Shown here in pieces: positions 52,501 to 63,548 of a stretch of DNA of 64,000 nt. The stretch is taken from contig NC_045144.1 in NCBI RefSeq assembly GCF_008831285.2, positions 15,487,858-15,551,857 on the forward strand, in the 5' to 3' direction. Within the stretch, counting starts at the first letter, position 1; every line of letters starts with the position of its first letter. A program made the translations under genes and the position numbers. This stretch comes from Nymphaea colorata. Taxonomy: Eukaryota; Streptophyta; Magnoliopsida; Nymphaeales; Nymphaeaceae. The notes under the pieces were generated by a model. It made no database searches. It saw only the letters and a list, made by a program, of their open reading frames with translations, and had not been told where the DNA came from.

Positions 52501-55283
52501 CTAAAGGTTCAAAGGAACCTCTTCACATGCAATCATTCATAATGTGCACGATAACACAAACTGAAACAGAATTTTATTAAATGAAGACGAGACACAAAAG
52601 ATGATTTACAAGAGAGAATATTCCTTGATATGTAGGACTTGGCAGCACTAATTTCGCTAGTTTAGTGCTGTTCAAAAAACATAAAAAACAAAAATACAAA
52701 AGGGAAAAATCGAAATTAAAAAAAGGAAGAAAGGAAAATTATTATTCAGCCCTACCTACCTACTTATATATATATATATTAAAGCTTCATAGTTATAGTT
52801 CTATCACTGAAAGTTTGTTAAGGAGAAAATTAAACTGAGGAAAAACATAATGCCTTGGTGAAGAAATCTGGGCATTCGGAAACTCTAGGGCCTCGTTTGG
52901 GACATCAGTTATCTTCTTTTAATATTCTTCTCAGACGAAATAACAATCCATCTTTCTATGTTTTATTCACCCATGAAACATATAATTCCTAGCTATAGAG
53001 GTTAAAATCTTAGTCACGACAGAATGTTGTAGGTTGTTCCAAGAAAATACTCGTTTTTGAGCAGTTCTCGAAGCCATACAATTTCCATTGTCTCAATAGC
53101 CATTGCTCTGTACTATGGTTGAGTAGAAGATAAGGAAGCCTTTTTTCTGTTTCTTGCATCTCCATGATACAAGAGATTCTCCTAGAAAAACAAAAAAATT
53201 GGTTACTGACTTACTTGAATATTTATTATTGGGGTCTTCATCCTAGTCAATATCCTTATAAATAATTAATTCAAGTAAGAAAAAGGAGAAAAAAGTACTC
53301 CTTTACTGAGATCCTTCGATATATTTGACGATCCTGAACACAGCACTCATGTTAACCCAGGAATGAGGATGCGGAAATTGGTTTACTATATGAACCGCAT
53401 GAACAGTAACACATATGGAAATGCTGAAGTATGTAAGTGATCCAACAAGTTGCCTATATGGAGTAGGATTATCCATAGGAACACTATATTCAATTGTCAT
53501 CATCATTCCAACATCTTAGGGGTTTCTGCAATTTTTTTGGCCTGGCAATAACATTTGAAGTCAGTTTCGGTTTGGACTGGGATAATATTTGTTGTTTGAT
53601 GGAATAGACAACTTTAATTCCTAGAAAATACGTTAATGAACCATGATCCGTCATTTCAAACCTATGTTTCTAAAAGAATTTAATTTTCTTAATCCCTTCC
53701 TTTCCCTACCTATTACTAACATGTTGTCCATGTAAAATAGTACTATCATAATCCATGTATCATAAACTTTAAACAACTTTGTGTTTGTAAAACATGATTT
53801 GAAATTAAATTCTAACATTGTATTGCTAAACTTATCTAACCAAGCCTTTGGAGTTGCTTGAGCCTCCCATCGTTGCTACTTCACATATTGTAACTCACTA
53901 AAGGGCTTGATGCCCTAGTTTAAGGCTCACTTAGAAGTACAGTAACAGACTATCATGTCCTTCACTTATACTGGTTATAACAATTAGACCTTAAAACATA
54001 AGTTGGACACATAAGGGCTTTGACCAACTTAAAAGAAACTGTATATTTTGACATATATCTCTTCCCTCTGTTAAGCCTTTTATGCATTTGTTGTGATTTT
54101 TTTTTTTTACCTTGTTCAGTTCATGCATTGGCCTTATGAGCGTTGTTGTTCTTAGTATTACTGCTCCTCAAAGAGCATATTGATTGCTCTAAGTCACTAT
54201 TTAGAATCTTACATAACTTATTTGTAGATTGAAAAGCTAGTTTTTTCTTCAGTGTCAAAGTGCTAGAAAGTTCATCAAAAAATCTTTTGGCTCATTTTAA
54301 TTTTTGGATGTGGGTTATCTTTGATACTGACTATTTCCTGATTCATTTTCATTGTGCTTTGCAGCGTGAGTTTGAGGATATTGCAAACCATTTTCATGGC
54401 CACCAGAATGTAAGGCTGATACTTAAGTATGATGATGTTCTTGCTCATTCCATATATGCTGCATGTGACATGTTTGTCATCCCTTCAATTTTTGAGCCTT
54501 GTGGTCTAACTCAGGTAACATAGTTTCTTCATATTATGAATTCTTTTTATTTAATATATCCCAACTCTCTTCATATTTTTCTTGCCAATGACAACAGTCT
54601 CCTTGAAATGCTCGATTTTGACCTGCAACTTCTTTGTCAAAGGATGAACTTCATGATCTTATGTTGATACTTAACCTTACACTATTTTGTCATCGTTAAT
54701 TCATTATTTTTCTTCAGATGATATCCATGAGATATGGTTCTATTCCTATAGCAAGACGCACAGGAGGATTGAATGACAGGTAGTTTTTTAGGGCATTGGA
54801 AATTTTCTCTCTTTTTTTGTTTTTTTTTTATAGTGAGGCTTAAAGCCTTAAACAACAGATTGCTTTTATAGAGTATTAGGAGTAGTTTTCCCTTTTATGT
54901 ATTGTGATTTCATTTTTTTTAAATGTTCAGTGTCTTTGATATTGATGATGAGACAATTCCACTTCAATTCCGCAATGGTTTTACCTTTACCACTGCTGAT
55001 GAACAGGTACATAATTAATGATCTTCTTGATAGACATCCTTCCCCTTTGTGAGTTTTGTATCTTATGAATAATTTTGACATATGATAGATACATATTTTT
55101 CTATAGGGGCTTAGTTATGCTTTAGATCGTGCATTCAATTACTATAAGCGAAGCCCTGAAAAGTGGCTTCAGCTTGTTAAGAGGGCAATGAGCATAGACT
55201 TTAGTTGGGAACCATCAGCTAAGCAGTACGAAGAACTGTACGAGAGGTCGCTGGCCAGAGCTAGGGCATCAATTCGTGCATGA
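37550..55283 (+). CDS. SS4: Soluble starch synthase IV, plastidial, 16 exons
   Basis: GT5 ADP-glucose glucosyltransferase that initiates and primes starch granules in plastids. Exons: 37550-37707, 39634-40891, 43254-43335, 43457-44546, 44655-44706, 47007-47129, 47232-47307, 47406-47590, 47801-47995, 48106-48177, 50181-50390, 52016-52141, 54365-54514, 54718-54779, 54931-55006, 55107-55283. All introns are GT-AG, all junctions keep phase, and the sum is 1363 aa plus stop. Residues 1-52 look like a transit peptide. About 53-472 is a repetitive acidic domain. About 490-830 is coiled coil ([16 protein letters not shown].. as in SS4). About 863-1363 is the catalytic region with [19 protein letters not shown] (K880-L884 is the ADP-glucose KxGGL motif), [46 protein letters not shown] (1250-1259) and RTGGLND (from 1273). 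Arabidopsis SS4 is about 1040 aa; the excess lies mainly in exon 2. The gene appears intact. Confidence 0.93.
39170..39335 (+). mobile_element. Small MITE-like element in SS4 intron 1
   Basis: Begins near GTGACGGAGCCAGAAAAATT and ends near ATATGTGGCTCCACTACTG, giving imperfect inverted GGAGCCA/TGGCTCC ends. It contains the palindromic GTGTGGGCAACTGCCCACAC. Fragments of the same family occur at about 1780-2020, 8900-9040 and 15160-15215. The exact target duplication is unclear. Confidence 0.55.
39868..40891 (+). repeat. In-frame repeats in SS4 exon 2 (FLxHPVL and DPVTDxxxYx units)
   Basis: Four copies of F-L-[DG]-H-P-V-L begin at about 39878, 39956, 40163 and 40352, spaced 26, 69 and 63 codons apart. 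Between and after them are about a dozen decapeptide-like units of the form DPVTDNANYT. All spacings are multiples of three, so the frame is kept. The segment is acidic and rich in Asp, Thr, Ser, Asn and Pro, consistent with a disordered linker between transit peptide and coiled coil. Confidence 0.85.
48688..48952. repeat. ~90-105-bp minisatellite, three units, SS4 intron 10
   Basis: Three units each contain CTTAATAAGGCTATCACCTG followed by AAGAAC, a CCTCCT..CCCC tract, TGTGCAT and TTCCA.ATTCCAC. Starts are near 48690, 48779 and 48882. The second unit ends with a short internal duplication of GGTTATATGACTCTTAAT. Confidence 0.8.
49579..49833. mobile_element. hAT-type MITE (255 bp) with 8-bp TSD in SS4 intron 10
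   Basis: Ends are CAAGGGTGGGC and GCCCACCCTTA, an 11-bp terminal inverted repeat with one mismatch. Perfect 8-bp direct repeats GTTTGAGA lie at 49571-49578 and 49834-49841. GC-rich arms surround an AT-rich core. There is no coding capacity, so it is non-autonomous. The 8-bp duplication assigns it to the hAT superfamily. A relative is at 33526-33795. Confidence 0.85.
53290..53905 (-). mobile_element. Ty1/copia LTR-retrotransposon fossil (RT/RNase H part) in SS4 intron 12
   Basis: The minus strand shows reverse-transcriptase family signatures of copia elements: a region like [10 protein letters not shown], a YVDNM active-site-like motif, LTYFLGI, and then [11 protein letters not shown] with [10 protein letters not shown] and IVKYIEGS of the RT-RNase H connection. 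Only this part of pol is visible, with no LTRs, gag or integrase nearby. It is a clearly broken, old internal fragment carrying several disruptions, embedded in an intron. Confidence 0.75.
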
Positions 55284-55710
55284 ATTGCCTAAATTTTTCA
55301 CTGATTGGTTTGCTTATTAAGTTTCTGAGAAAGCATCACATTTCTGGGGCTTCTTGGCATTAACTCCCTTCATTCTGGAAGCACTTGTACAGAAAAATGA
55401 GGTCACTTGCTGATTCTACTCCTTGCTGTGTATGGTGCTCAGCCAGTGATTTGGCAGTCCTACTCATTCACCATTGGTCAAGGTTTTTCCTGCTGTAAAA
55501 TTTATTATCATTCTTTTATTCATAAATATCTTTCTTGTATGTATATTTTTGGAGGATCTAAAAAAATAATTTATCCTCAATGACGAATACAAAATAATGG
55601 GTATGAAAATTTTGATGATTAGAGCAGCCCGTGATTATCCATTCAGTTCTGATGCCACTGTACCCTCTGTTATCATCTTCTGCTTTCTTTTTGAGATTGG
55701 TCAATTAGTT

Positions 55711-55773
<63 letters not shown>

Positions 55774-57987
55774 CCCCCCTCCCTCTGTGTGTGTGTTTTG
55801 AAATTTGAGGTAAACATGCGTTGAGTCGTTGACATTTACCTGAATTTTGAATGGGTACGGTTATGAAGAAGGTTGGAGTTCTAAATTAGGAATTTTTATT
55901 GGCACCACATATATGCTTTAACCCGTATTATTCGTCATGAATTGGATTATCGGTGTTAGATGATCCAAGGGATTCCAAGCATGCATTGTTTCTGCAAAGT
56001 GCTTGATACCTTGATCTAAAGCCTGTTCACCCCTCTTCCTTCTGTCTCTCTCACATTTCCCATGCAAGATCATTCTTAAATCATGAAACTTATTATTTCA
56101 AGTAATGTTAAACTCAGTTCATTGCTAATAAGGTAGGGGCCCTTTCATGGGCCTTTATCTAGAACCATAGCTTACTGAATGTATTGCCTATTTGTATGTC
56201 ATGGCCGAATAAGATGATCTAACTGAAGTATTCAACTTATAAAACAACCATAGCTTTGCCTCACAGACAAAAGTAAATACTTTATAAAAAATGAGCTTCT
56301 TCATATTCTTCTTTATAAAATGAAATTAACTGAGCAATGCAAACATATTTAGTTTTAATAAACAAATATAAGAGATTGTCAAGTCTGCTTAGCGAAAAAG
56401 AAAATGGTCCTTGTCAAAATGATCTATGGCTTGGTTCAGTCTACGCCCCAAACAATATCTAAGAAACATAACTAAAACTCATTACTTTAATTTTCAGATC
56501 TACAACCTGGCTGCGAAATACATATTTACCTTAAACTTGGTCCTGAACTGAAGACCAAGAAAAAAAAAAAATTTGTATTCCCCTTAAGTGTACTTTTTTT
56601 CGATCTAAAACTATAATTTCTCAGGACAATTTCTTGATTTTTTATATTAAAAAATCTTCATAAAATTCTAACAAAAAAGGGAGGTTAAATTAGACGTGAC
56701 ACCATGAAAATCAAAGTGAGAAAAGGGGAACCTTACCCTCTTTTCCTTCTTCTTTGATTGCTCCAGTTGACCACACCAGCTGATATAAATTGTCTATTTA
56801 TGTATCAGTACTTCATAGACATTTACTTATTTAAGTTTTAATTGAAGTACGAGTATACCTCAGCAAAAATTTTTTAGCTCCGCCTCACTGTTAGGTTAGT
56901 CTCTTACTCCTTTAAGAGGGCAAAATCAGTTGATTTAGTAAAGTTGTTTGATCTAGTGGCCATTTTTTGCAAAAATCAAGGCAACCTAGGTTAAGAAGGC
57001 AAAATCAGCTTCTTCTTTTTTTTTCTATAGATCTCTTAGGAAAAACAAGAATAAACCTGTAGAGAATAATAAAATATTTAATTTAAAAATTAAATGAAAA
57101 ATATTTAAAATGAATTTAAAGCAAAAAACAAGTCATAAAATATTTAAGAACTGATAAAGGGCAATCTTGAATTGCTGAGGATTAAGCACACTAGAGTTGT
57201 TGTTTAACAACAACATACTTACTATAATTGCCACAGGAATGTGCCCTAGTTGTTGGGAATGTTTTAATGAGTGTTTAAAGAAAAAAGTCTCAAAACAAAA
57301 AACAAATGAATGAAATAGTAACATTGTGTTATTGTTGCCAAACAGTCCTAAAAACAAAAGTTTTTATAAAAGGGTGATGGGGATAACGGCGGCCCGCCAC
57401 CCAACCTGTCATCCAACGGCGGCCGTCACCCTTCACCGGCACCACATCAAAGAGTTCGATTAATCTGAGGTACATTCCTTACATTCAAGGTTGGATCTAG
57501 TTTGGATTTTGAATCGTCCTTTGAATATGAAATCGGTTCAGATTCTAATTGAAAAATAATCTGAATATAAAGTGAACGCTTCCTCTCCTCTCCCGTTAGA
57601 TCCAATATGGCGCAGTTCCCATCTAGCATCATAAAGTTTCTTGGGATGTAAATGTGGTTATTGGATATGGATTATGATAATATCATTCGGATTTAGACTT
57701 GAAAGATCTGCTTCCACCATTCCACTCGATTATTTTGTTATTAGATCCGAGTTCATCCTATACTCTGCCGTCTCAAATCGAATCCCAGATCCGATTCGTT
57801 TTCAGATCATACCCAACCGATTTTAATGCAAAGGACCATTACGACGATGGCTGTCCATCACAAAAATTAACCGTCGAGATTTGAGATCCCTTTAAGCATT
57901 GTGATATGATCCAAGAGGTTTCAGATCCGAGTGTGTGGACTTTTGGATCGAAATTCGGCTTTATCATGATCCGGTCCATCTTTTTCG
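55284..57987. other. SS4 3' flank to P2 promoter
   Basis: The SS4 3' UTR probably extends to about 55500-55560. A compound (CT)n(GT)n microsatellite is at about 55714-55772. The remainder is AT-rich. About 57380-57440 is a short GC-rich stretch and about 57470-57830 has GATTCGGAT-like words. No further gene was recognised. Confidence 0.45.
55714..55772. repeat. Compound (CT)n(GT)n microsatellite
   Basis: A CT dinucleotide array runs directly into a GT array, then into CCCCCCTCCCTC and a further short GT run. Confidence 0.95.
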
Positions 57988-58029
57988 AAACCCTAGACCC
58001 TTCTGTCGCCATAAAATCCCAAACCCTAA
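57988..58029 (+). promoter_or_regulatory. Two telo-boxes upstream of the P2 gene
   Basis: AAACCCTAG (57988-57996) and AAACCCTAA (58021-58029) are telo-box motifs, an established feature of plant ribosomal-protein and translation-factor promoters near the transcription start. They lie about 120-160 bp before the P2 ATG. Confidence 0.75.
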
Positions 58030-58149
58030 CGCTTAAGCAGCCCCCAGAGGCGCAGAAGAGAGAGAGAGCAACGGAAGCAAGAAGAAGAGGAGCAGCTGCT
58101 CTGCGGATTCTCTCCTCTTAGATCCTCTTTCGGTCCCCGTGAAGCAGAA

Positions 58150-58725
58150 ATGAAGGTGGTCGCCGCTTTTTTGCTGGCCCTTCTCGGAGGGAACGCTCAT
58201 CCTTCCGCCGATGACATCAAGGATATCCTCGGCTCAGGTTCCCCTCACTTAGTTTGTTCTTCCCGTTGGAAGTAGATTCTGGTTCTTCTTTTCGATTTGG
58301 GTTACTTGATCTATGTTTTGACGGTGTTCCGTTCCTTTGGATTTGGGGATGATTTCTGCAGTTGGGGCTGAAGCAGATGACGAGAGAATAGAGTTTCTCT
58401 TGAGAGAGGTCAAGGGCAAGGACATCACCGAGCTTATTGCGTCCGGGCGCGAGAAGTTCGCCTCAGTGCCCTCAGGAGGCGGCGCCATTGCCGTGGCCCC
58501 TGCCGCTGCTGGCGGTGGTGCAGCTGCCGCTGCTCCTGCCGCCGAGGCCAAGAAGGAAGAGAAGGTCGAGGAGAAGGAAGAGTCCGACGATGTATGGTTT
58601 CATGCCGCACTTTGTTTTCATTCCGTTCTCATTTTCGGGTCATTCGGTTGCTTGAGCTGAACTCTAACCATTTATTTTGTGTTTATTTCGTGGTTCAGGA
58701 TATGGGCTTCAGCTTATTTGATTGA
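58150..58725 (+). CDS. 60S acidic ribosomal protein P2, three exons
   Basis: Exons 58150-58237, 58362-58591 and 58699-58725 (GT-AG introns, phases kept) encode 114 aa, normal for P2. The product starts [27 protein letters not shown], typical of the P2 dimerisation domain. It continues [14 protein letters not shown] and [17 protein letters not shown], has an Ala/Gly-rich hinge ([10 protein letters not shown]..), an acidic [14 protein letters not shown] stretch, and the conserved stalk tail DMGFSLFD that binds GTPase translation factors. It forms P1/P2 dimers on P0 in the cytosolic large subunit and the tail serines are usual CK2 targets. The very short last exon encoding only DMGFSLFD is supported by the exact tail match. 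Confidence 0.95.
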
Positions 58726-59914
58726 GGGGCTTCTTCACGTTTTGGTATGTAAGACACTTTCCTTTTTTTTTTATCTCTTTGATTTGCCATCATGTGTTCT
58801 AATACGTGAATGAATTTGGGTGATGATATGTTTGAGGTATGTATGCTTCTGAAAGTTTTTCATCTTTTTTTTGCTTGTCAAATAATCTGGAAATTTTGGT
58901 CTAGGATATGGATCTTGAAGTTTTTTATTTGTTTATGTAGTGTTCGTGTTCAACTATGTGCATGGTGATAGGTCTTCGCTTCGTGATTATTGAATTAGGC
59001 GGATATTTTTACTATGATGTTTGAGTAAATTGAAAATTGAATTTGGCGAGATTTTTTTTTATGTTAGACTTGATTTCTACGTCTTGCTTCAATGTCTTAG
59101 AATTGATTCAGGTCCATTTCTTTAATCAGTTTAACCGTTTCTCTAACTTCGAAGCAAATGCCTAAGACATTTTCTGAGGTTACGGTTTAAAAAACGTTCC
59201 ACGTCAGAGTTCCAATTTTTTTAAATGATTTCCATTCGTTTGAACCACGGCATCCAGTGATGGAAATTCTTCTGAGTTGGCGTGCTCTATGCTGTTTCAG
59301 ATGGCACCTCGATAAGACCGATAGTAAATTGGTAATCTTTTATTTGTTGGTTGCCCTTCTGGTCGTCCTTTTACGTGGTTATGTCAAAAGCAGTAGCAGA
59401 AAAAAGAAAAGTTGAAGAAAAAGAACCACATATAAAAGATGATTGATAAAGAAAGAAAAAAAAGTAAGGAAAGTCCTTCGCATGCAACTAAGATATAAGA
59501 TTGTCATTTTGTTGGATTTTGCAATTCAGAAGATGTTTAAAGGGACATGATGAGAAGAAACTTGATCGGAGGCATGATTTTTAACAGGCAAAAAAATCTA
59601 TACAAGTGCTCAAATTGTACCATGCTCAAATTGTACCATAATGTTTTTTCCTCTTGTAGAGTGCACCTAGAATCTCTAGGTATGCCACGTTCTCCTAAGT
59701 TTTCTTCTTCAGGACTTTCTTCATAGCTATGTTACATGGGTGCTTCCAAGGAGCTAACATACCCGTGTTGACATGAGTCAGGTGTTGGTGTTGGTGTTGG
59801 TGCAGCTTGAACATGGCTAGTCCTCTGTGGTCAGCCGAACTAGACCAAAAGTGGCTATTTTAGATGCACACCTGACTAAAATAGCCCTAGTACAATTGTT
59901 TATGATGACTAAAC

Positions 59915-60693
59915 CAATGTTATCACTGGCGTAGCGTATCGCGTATCTGTCTGGCCGACCTATACGCCGTATCGTAATGTATCTTAAACATATCGTAAAA
60001 TTAATTTTTTAATTTTTTAAAATTAATAAAAAATCTTAAAAAATTCCAAAAAATCATAAAAATTCCAAAACAAATCCGAAAAAACAAGTAAAAATCAGAA
60101 AAAATTAAGAAAAATGTATTTAAAGGAACATTCATCATTCATGTATATGATTATGAAGTATGAACTATGAAGTATGAAGTATGAACAACACATTCCAAAA
60201 TAAGAAATCAGACATTCAAAATAACATAATAAGCAGCTGAAGAGAATTCGACGGCAAAAATGAGTTATTCCTTACCTTCTTGGTGTTAGAAATCAAAAAA
60301 CCCTCTTTCTCCAAGCTTCCCACCGTCCCGAGACTCCCCACAACAAAAAATAAAGCTTCTTCACCGGCAAATCTTGATGCAAATGGAGAAAATCTCTCCC
60401 TCCCACGTCTCTTGCAGTGTTTAGAAACAATAGAAGAGAGAGAGAGGAGCGTAGGTTTTAAAAAAAGACGCAAAAAAGGGGCCGTTGGGCCCCCTTTTCA
60501 TTTTTACCCCGTATCGTACGATACGGTGGTGTATCGCCCATATCGTACGATACGGTGCCTGTATTGTACGATACGGGCGATACGCGTGCGATATGCACGC
60601 GTATCGTGCGTATAACATGTATTGTTTTGATTTTGTTGATACGGACGATACGTATCGTACGATACGGCGTATCGTACGATACGGATAACATTG
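59915..60693. mobile_element. Non-autonomous hAT-type element with CGTACG-rich end (779 bp)
   Basis: Ends CAATGTTATC and GATAACATTG form a perfect 10-bp terminal inverted repeat. Perfect 8-bp direct repeats GACTAAAC flank it at 59907-59914 and 60694-60701. The left end has GCGTATCGCGTATC-type words, the centre is AT-rich then unique, and the right 180 bp is packed with TATCGTACGATACGG palindromic units. No transposase is encoded. The 8-bp target duplication points to hAT, and the perfect repeats suggest relatively recent insertion. Confidence 0.85.
60505..60685. repeat. Array of TATCGTACGATA palindromes
   Basis: At least five occurrences of the palindromic core ATCGTACGAT, plus variants such as TATTGTACGATAC, ATACGGGCGATACG and TATCGTGCGTAT, lie within 180 bp at the right end of the MITE. 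They are rich in CpG, unlike the surrounding DNA. Confidence 0.85.
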
Positions 60694-60701
60694 GACTAAA
60701 C

Positions 60702-62799
60702 TGTTCTGTAGAAATATAGTGCTATTAAACAGTTAGTTAACTATATAATATAGTATATATATGTTTGTCTACTTATACAGAATTTGCGGACTTATAAAGA
60801 ATTTGTGGATTTATCTGTCCAGGATTGAATAGAGAAACCTTTTGGCCTTTCACAACACACCACCTGATGCAATGCATTTGGCACCCGTGATTAGGTGAAG
60901 CTCAAAATATAAACTGGCAGAAACAGAAAAAATAGTACATATAAGTTAATAACTTAATAACATGAACTGATATAAGCATAAAACAGAAAAATAGAAGCAC
61001 ATGTGGCCTTGAGTTGTTGGTTGAATCAGTGATACGGCAGAAACAGAACATGGAAAAACAGCAAAATGAAATAAAGGCTGAGAAGTGCATATGGCAGAAA
61101 TGAAATGACAGACAGACAAACCGCTGGAAATAAGGCTGAGTAACCACCAGAAACACGGCTGAGACACTTTCATCTACCGAAATAAGGCTGCCAGAAACAA
61201 GGCTGAGAAACTGCATGGAAATAAGGCTGAGAAACCGCATGGAAATGAGGCTGAGAAACCCCTGTTTTACTTGGAGAACGGTTGCACGTTGCCTCTGGCG
61301 TCGTTTGACCTACTCGAAGATTTCAGTAGTCCAAAATCTTCAATCTCTGCCAGGAAGAAAGAGGGGACACACTGGGAAGGAGAGAAAGAGGGACACACAG
61401 GGAGGAGAGAAAGAGGGCTATTGTTTCCTAACCCATTCTTTTTGCTTAAAAATTTTAAAAATATAAATATCAAAAAATGACGAAAATAAGCTTGACATGG
61501 TTTGACTACACTCGACTCACGTTTGATGCGAGTGTGGTGTGTCCAAAATGGGCAGAACTGGTCGGGTGCGGCTAACTGCACCCAATTCTTGTTGACCTTC
61601 ATTGGGTGCAAATCTAGGCTGCATTCGTGTTCTTACCTGCACCAGAGTTGTGTCCACTTGGGTGCGGCTGCTAAATAGCAGTGTCTGTGACTCTGTGTGA
61701 CTTAGATAGATATAAATATATTCTTGCTGCACTTGCACCTAATTTTTTTTTTGAAAAGTGCTGCTTGTACTATCTCTGTTCCTTTATCAGAATATACAGA
61801 TGCAAAAATAACAAGTGTGATTGTTTCAACTGCATTTTAGTCCAAAAAGGTTGTGCATAATTAATAAAATTATCTGCATTCTCATCTCCTTGTAGCGCAA
61901 GGATAACTCAGGCAGGAGTTATCCACTGCTCGTTGATCACATCCTTATGTTATGGAGCATCTGTAGTGCTTTTTTAGCACGCACTTGAATGCCAGAGAGG
62001 GGGTTTCACCCAGGCCTTCTCGTCTTTCTTTGGTTGCATTATTGGGCGTCATATAAATGATGGTCTGACTATACAAAAAGCAATGGTTTTTGGTAGTAGG
62101 TGTCATGATACATCCTCGACCTTTTAGGTTCTAGCGTGGTGACAGAAACCGTTTTGTTGACCAGTCAATCAGAAGGGCTTGTTGGATGAAGAACATAACT
62201 TTTAATTCAAGTTAAAGTAATTGTTGCTTTACACTGCAGCAACAGATTCAGTTATTTAATCTTACTTGGTGTACATCCTTTTTAGCTTAAAAAACAGAGA
62301 AAGAGTGCATTGGAGACTACATGCTGGTAGAAATGAAACCCGATAAAAAGAAATCCAGTTATCCAAAGCTCTCCTTTAGGGGATGTCTAAGGACCTCTGC
62401 ATTGGTGAAAAAATCCTGGTGAAATTAATCATGAAATATATCTTGAAACCTTGGCATTTATACGTGCATTTTGTGAGAATTTCTGTTCAATCTGTCTTTG
62501 GGGTTGCCTGATATATGTGTTCAATCACTTAGACATGAGATCCCTTGGCTGTTTAATTAGTTGGACTTAATGAGGATGTTATGTTTCTCATGTATGTGGT
62601 TTGTCTGTGATTTAATATTGGTCGAAAATAAGTTTTTACTAAACTTGCGCATAGACACACACGTCTTGCTTTTAAGCCATGCCGTTTTCCCCTGTTTTAA
62701 GTTTTTATGTCTTCTATTTTACTAGTTTTTTTTTTCCTGCCAATGGCTTTGTGTAATGATTTGCTAGTTAGTGATGCTGATTTATCATTTTACGAACAG
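60702..62799. other. Region right of the MITE, no supported gene
   Basis: Includes the short tandem repeats above and a stretch at about 61500-61680 with several GGGTGCGGCT/GTTGCACC-type words of possible TE origin. The rest is AT-rich, intron-like DNA without recognisable exons. Confidence 0.4.
61065..61262. repeat. Short imperfect tandem repeats (AAATAAGGCTGAGAAAC)
   Basis: Seven or so imperfect copies of an approximately 20-25-bp unit centred on GAAATAAGGCTGAGAAAC, best preserved at 61185-61262. No coding significance is apparent. Confidence 0.7.
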
Positions 62800-62960
62800 G
62801 TCAGCTATTCGGGAAGGTGATGGCGGGTGTGGTGGTAGATTAAGACGGATTTTGTTAGAATTTAGTGTGTCGAAAAAATTATCTGAGTAGTTTAAATGTT
62901 TTCTATGCTGGACCTTGTAATTCTACATTTTTGTGGACGTAATGTTGTTAAGAAATGACA
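62800..62960 (+). other. Candidate terminal 3'-UTR exon of the P2 gene
   Basis: Follows a good acceptor (TACGAACAG). It is non-coding, with GATGGCGGGTGTGGTGGTAG then T-rich sequence and a possible polyadenylation region near 62930-62960. Linkage to P2 is inferred only from strand and splice sites. Confidence 0.3.
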
Positions 62961-63215
62961 CTAATTTGTGGTGAAATGGGACTGCCTTTATTTTTTTTTA
63001 CTTCCAATAAGACAAGTTCACATCTGAAGTCCATTTTTTTTATCCCCTTCAAAAGATAATAGTTCTACTTCTACAGTGGTAGATAATCTGTTTTGGGCGT
63101 TGTCGTTGAAGCTTAACTACTTGTGATCCAGTGAAATACAGTCGAAATCATTCGCCCTGTCGTTAGGCTAATCACGATAATACTAGTCTATAGATGGGTC
63201 GACTATGGGCTGTGG

Positions 63216-63370
63216 ATGTCGTTGCATGTTATGACATCCGAAGAACCGACCATCTCCTGCTTATTTTGTACTTTCTTAGCTTCTATCTCTGTTTGCCCAT
63301 TTAGTTCCATAGCAAGACCGACTTCTGTAGCGTTTGCAAGCTCTTTTCTGGGGCCTAATTGCTTCATCCT
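63216..63370 (-). CDS. Candidate last exon of an unidentified gene
   Basis: After a TTGCCAG acceptor-like site on the minus strand, an open frame reads RMKQLGPRKELANATEVGLA followed by a MELNGQTEIEAKK-like stretch and stops with TAG near 63216. The composition (Lys, Glu, Asn, Gln and Ala rich, evenly distributed) looks like real coding sequence, but I recognise no family. It would belong to a gene extending beyond the right edge of the window. Confidence 0.3.
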
Positions 63371-63548
63371 CTGGCAATTTGCGCTCGTTCTTACATAGGT
63401 TAGTCCTTTTCAAGGTGAACATGATTTATCTGATTCGTTCAAAAATAAAGGTGGAGCTATTATTTTCATGCTTACATTTTGCATGTAATTTGAAAAAAAA
63501 AAGGAATCGTTTTTGTAGTTTTTTTTTAATGAAGTTGAAGTAGCACCC

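Larger units (their letters stand above)
58745..62799 (+). other. Possible ~4-kb intron in the P2 3' UTR
   Basis: Twenty bases after the P2 stop the sequence reads TTTG|GTATGT, a good donor. At 62791-62799 TACGAACAG precedes a sequence (62800-62960) with 3'-UTR character. If spliced, the interval is a 3'-UTR intron containing the 779-bp MITE. This rests on splice-site appearance only; the transcript may equally end before 59000. Confidence 0.35.

Noticed and set aside
60421-60691. Overlapping open frames rich in Arg, Tyr, Thr and Ile on both strands
   Set aside because: They are translations of the TATCGTACGATACGG palindrome array in the MITE.
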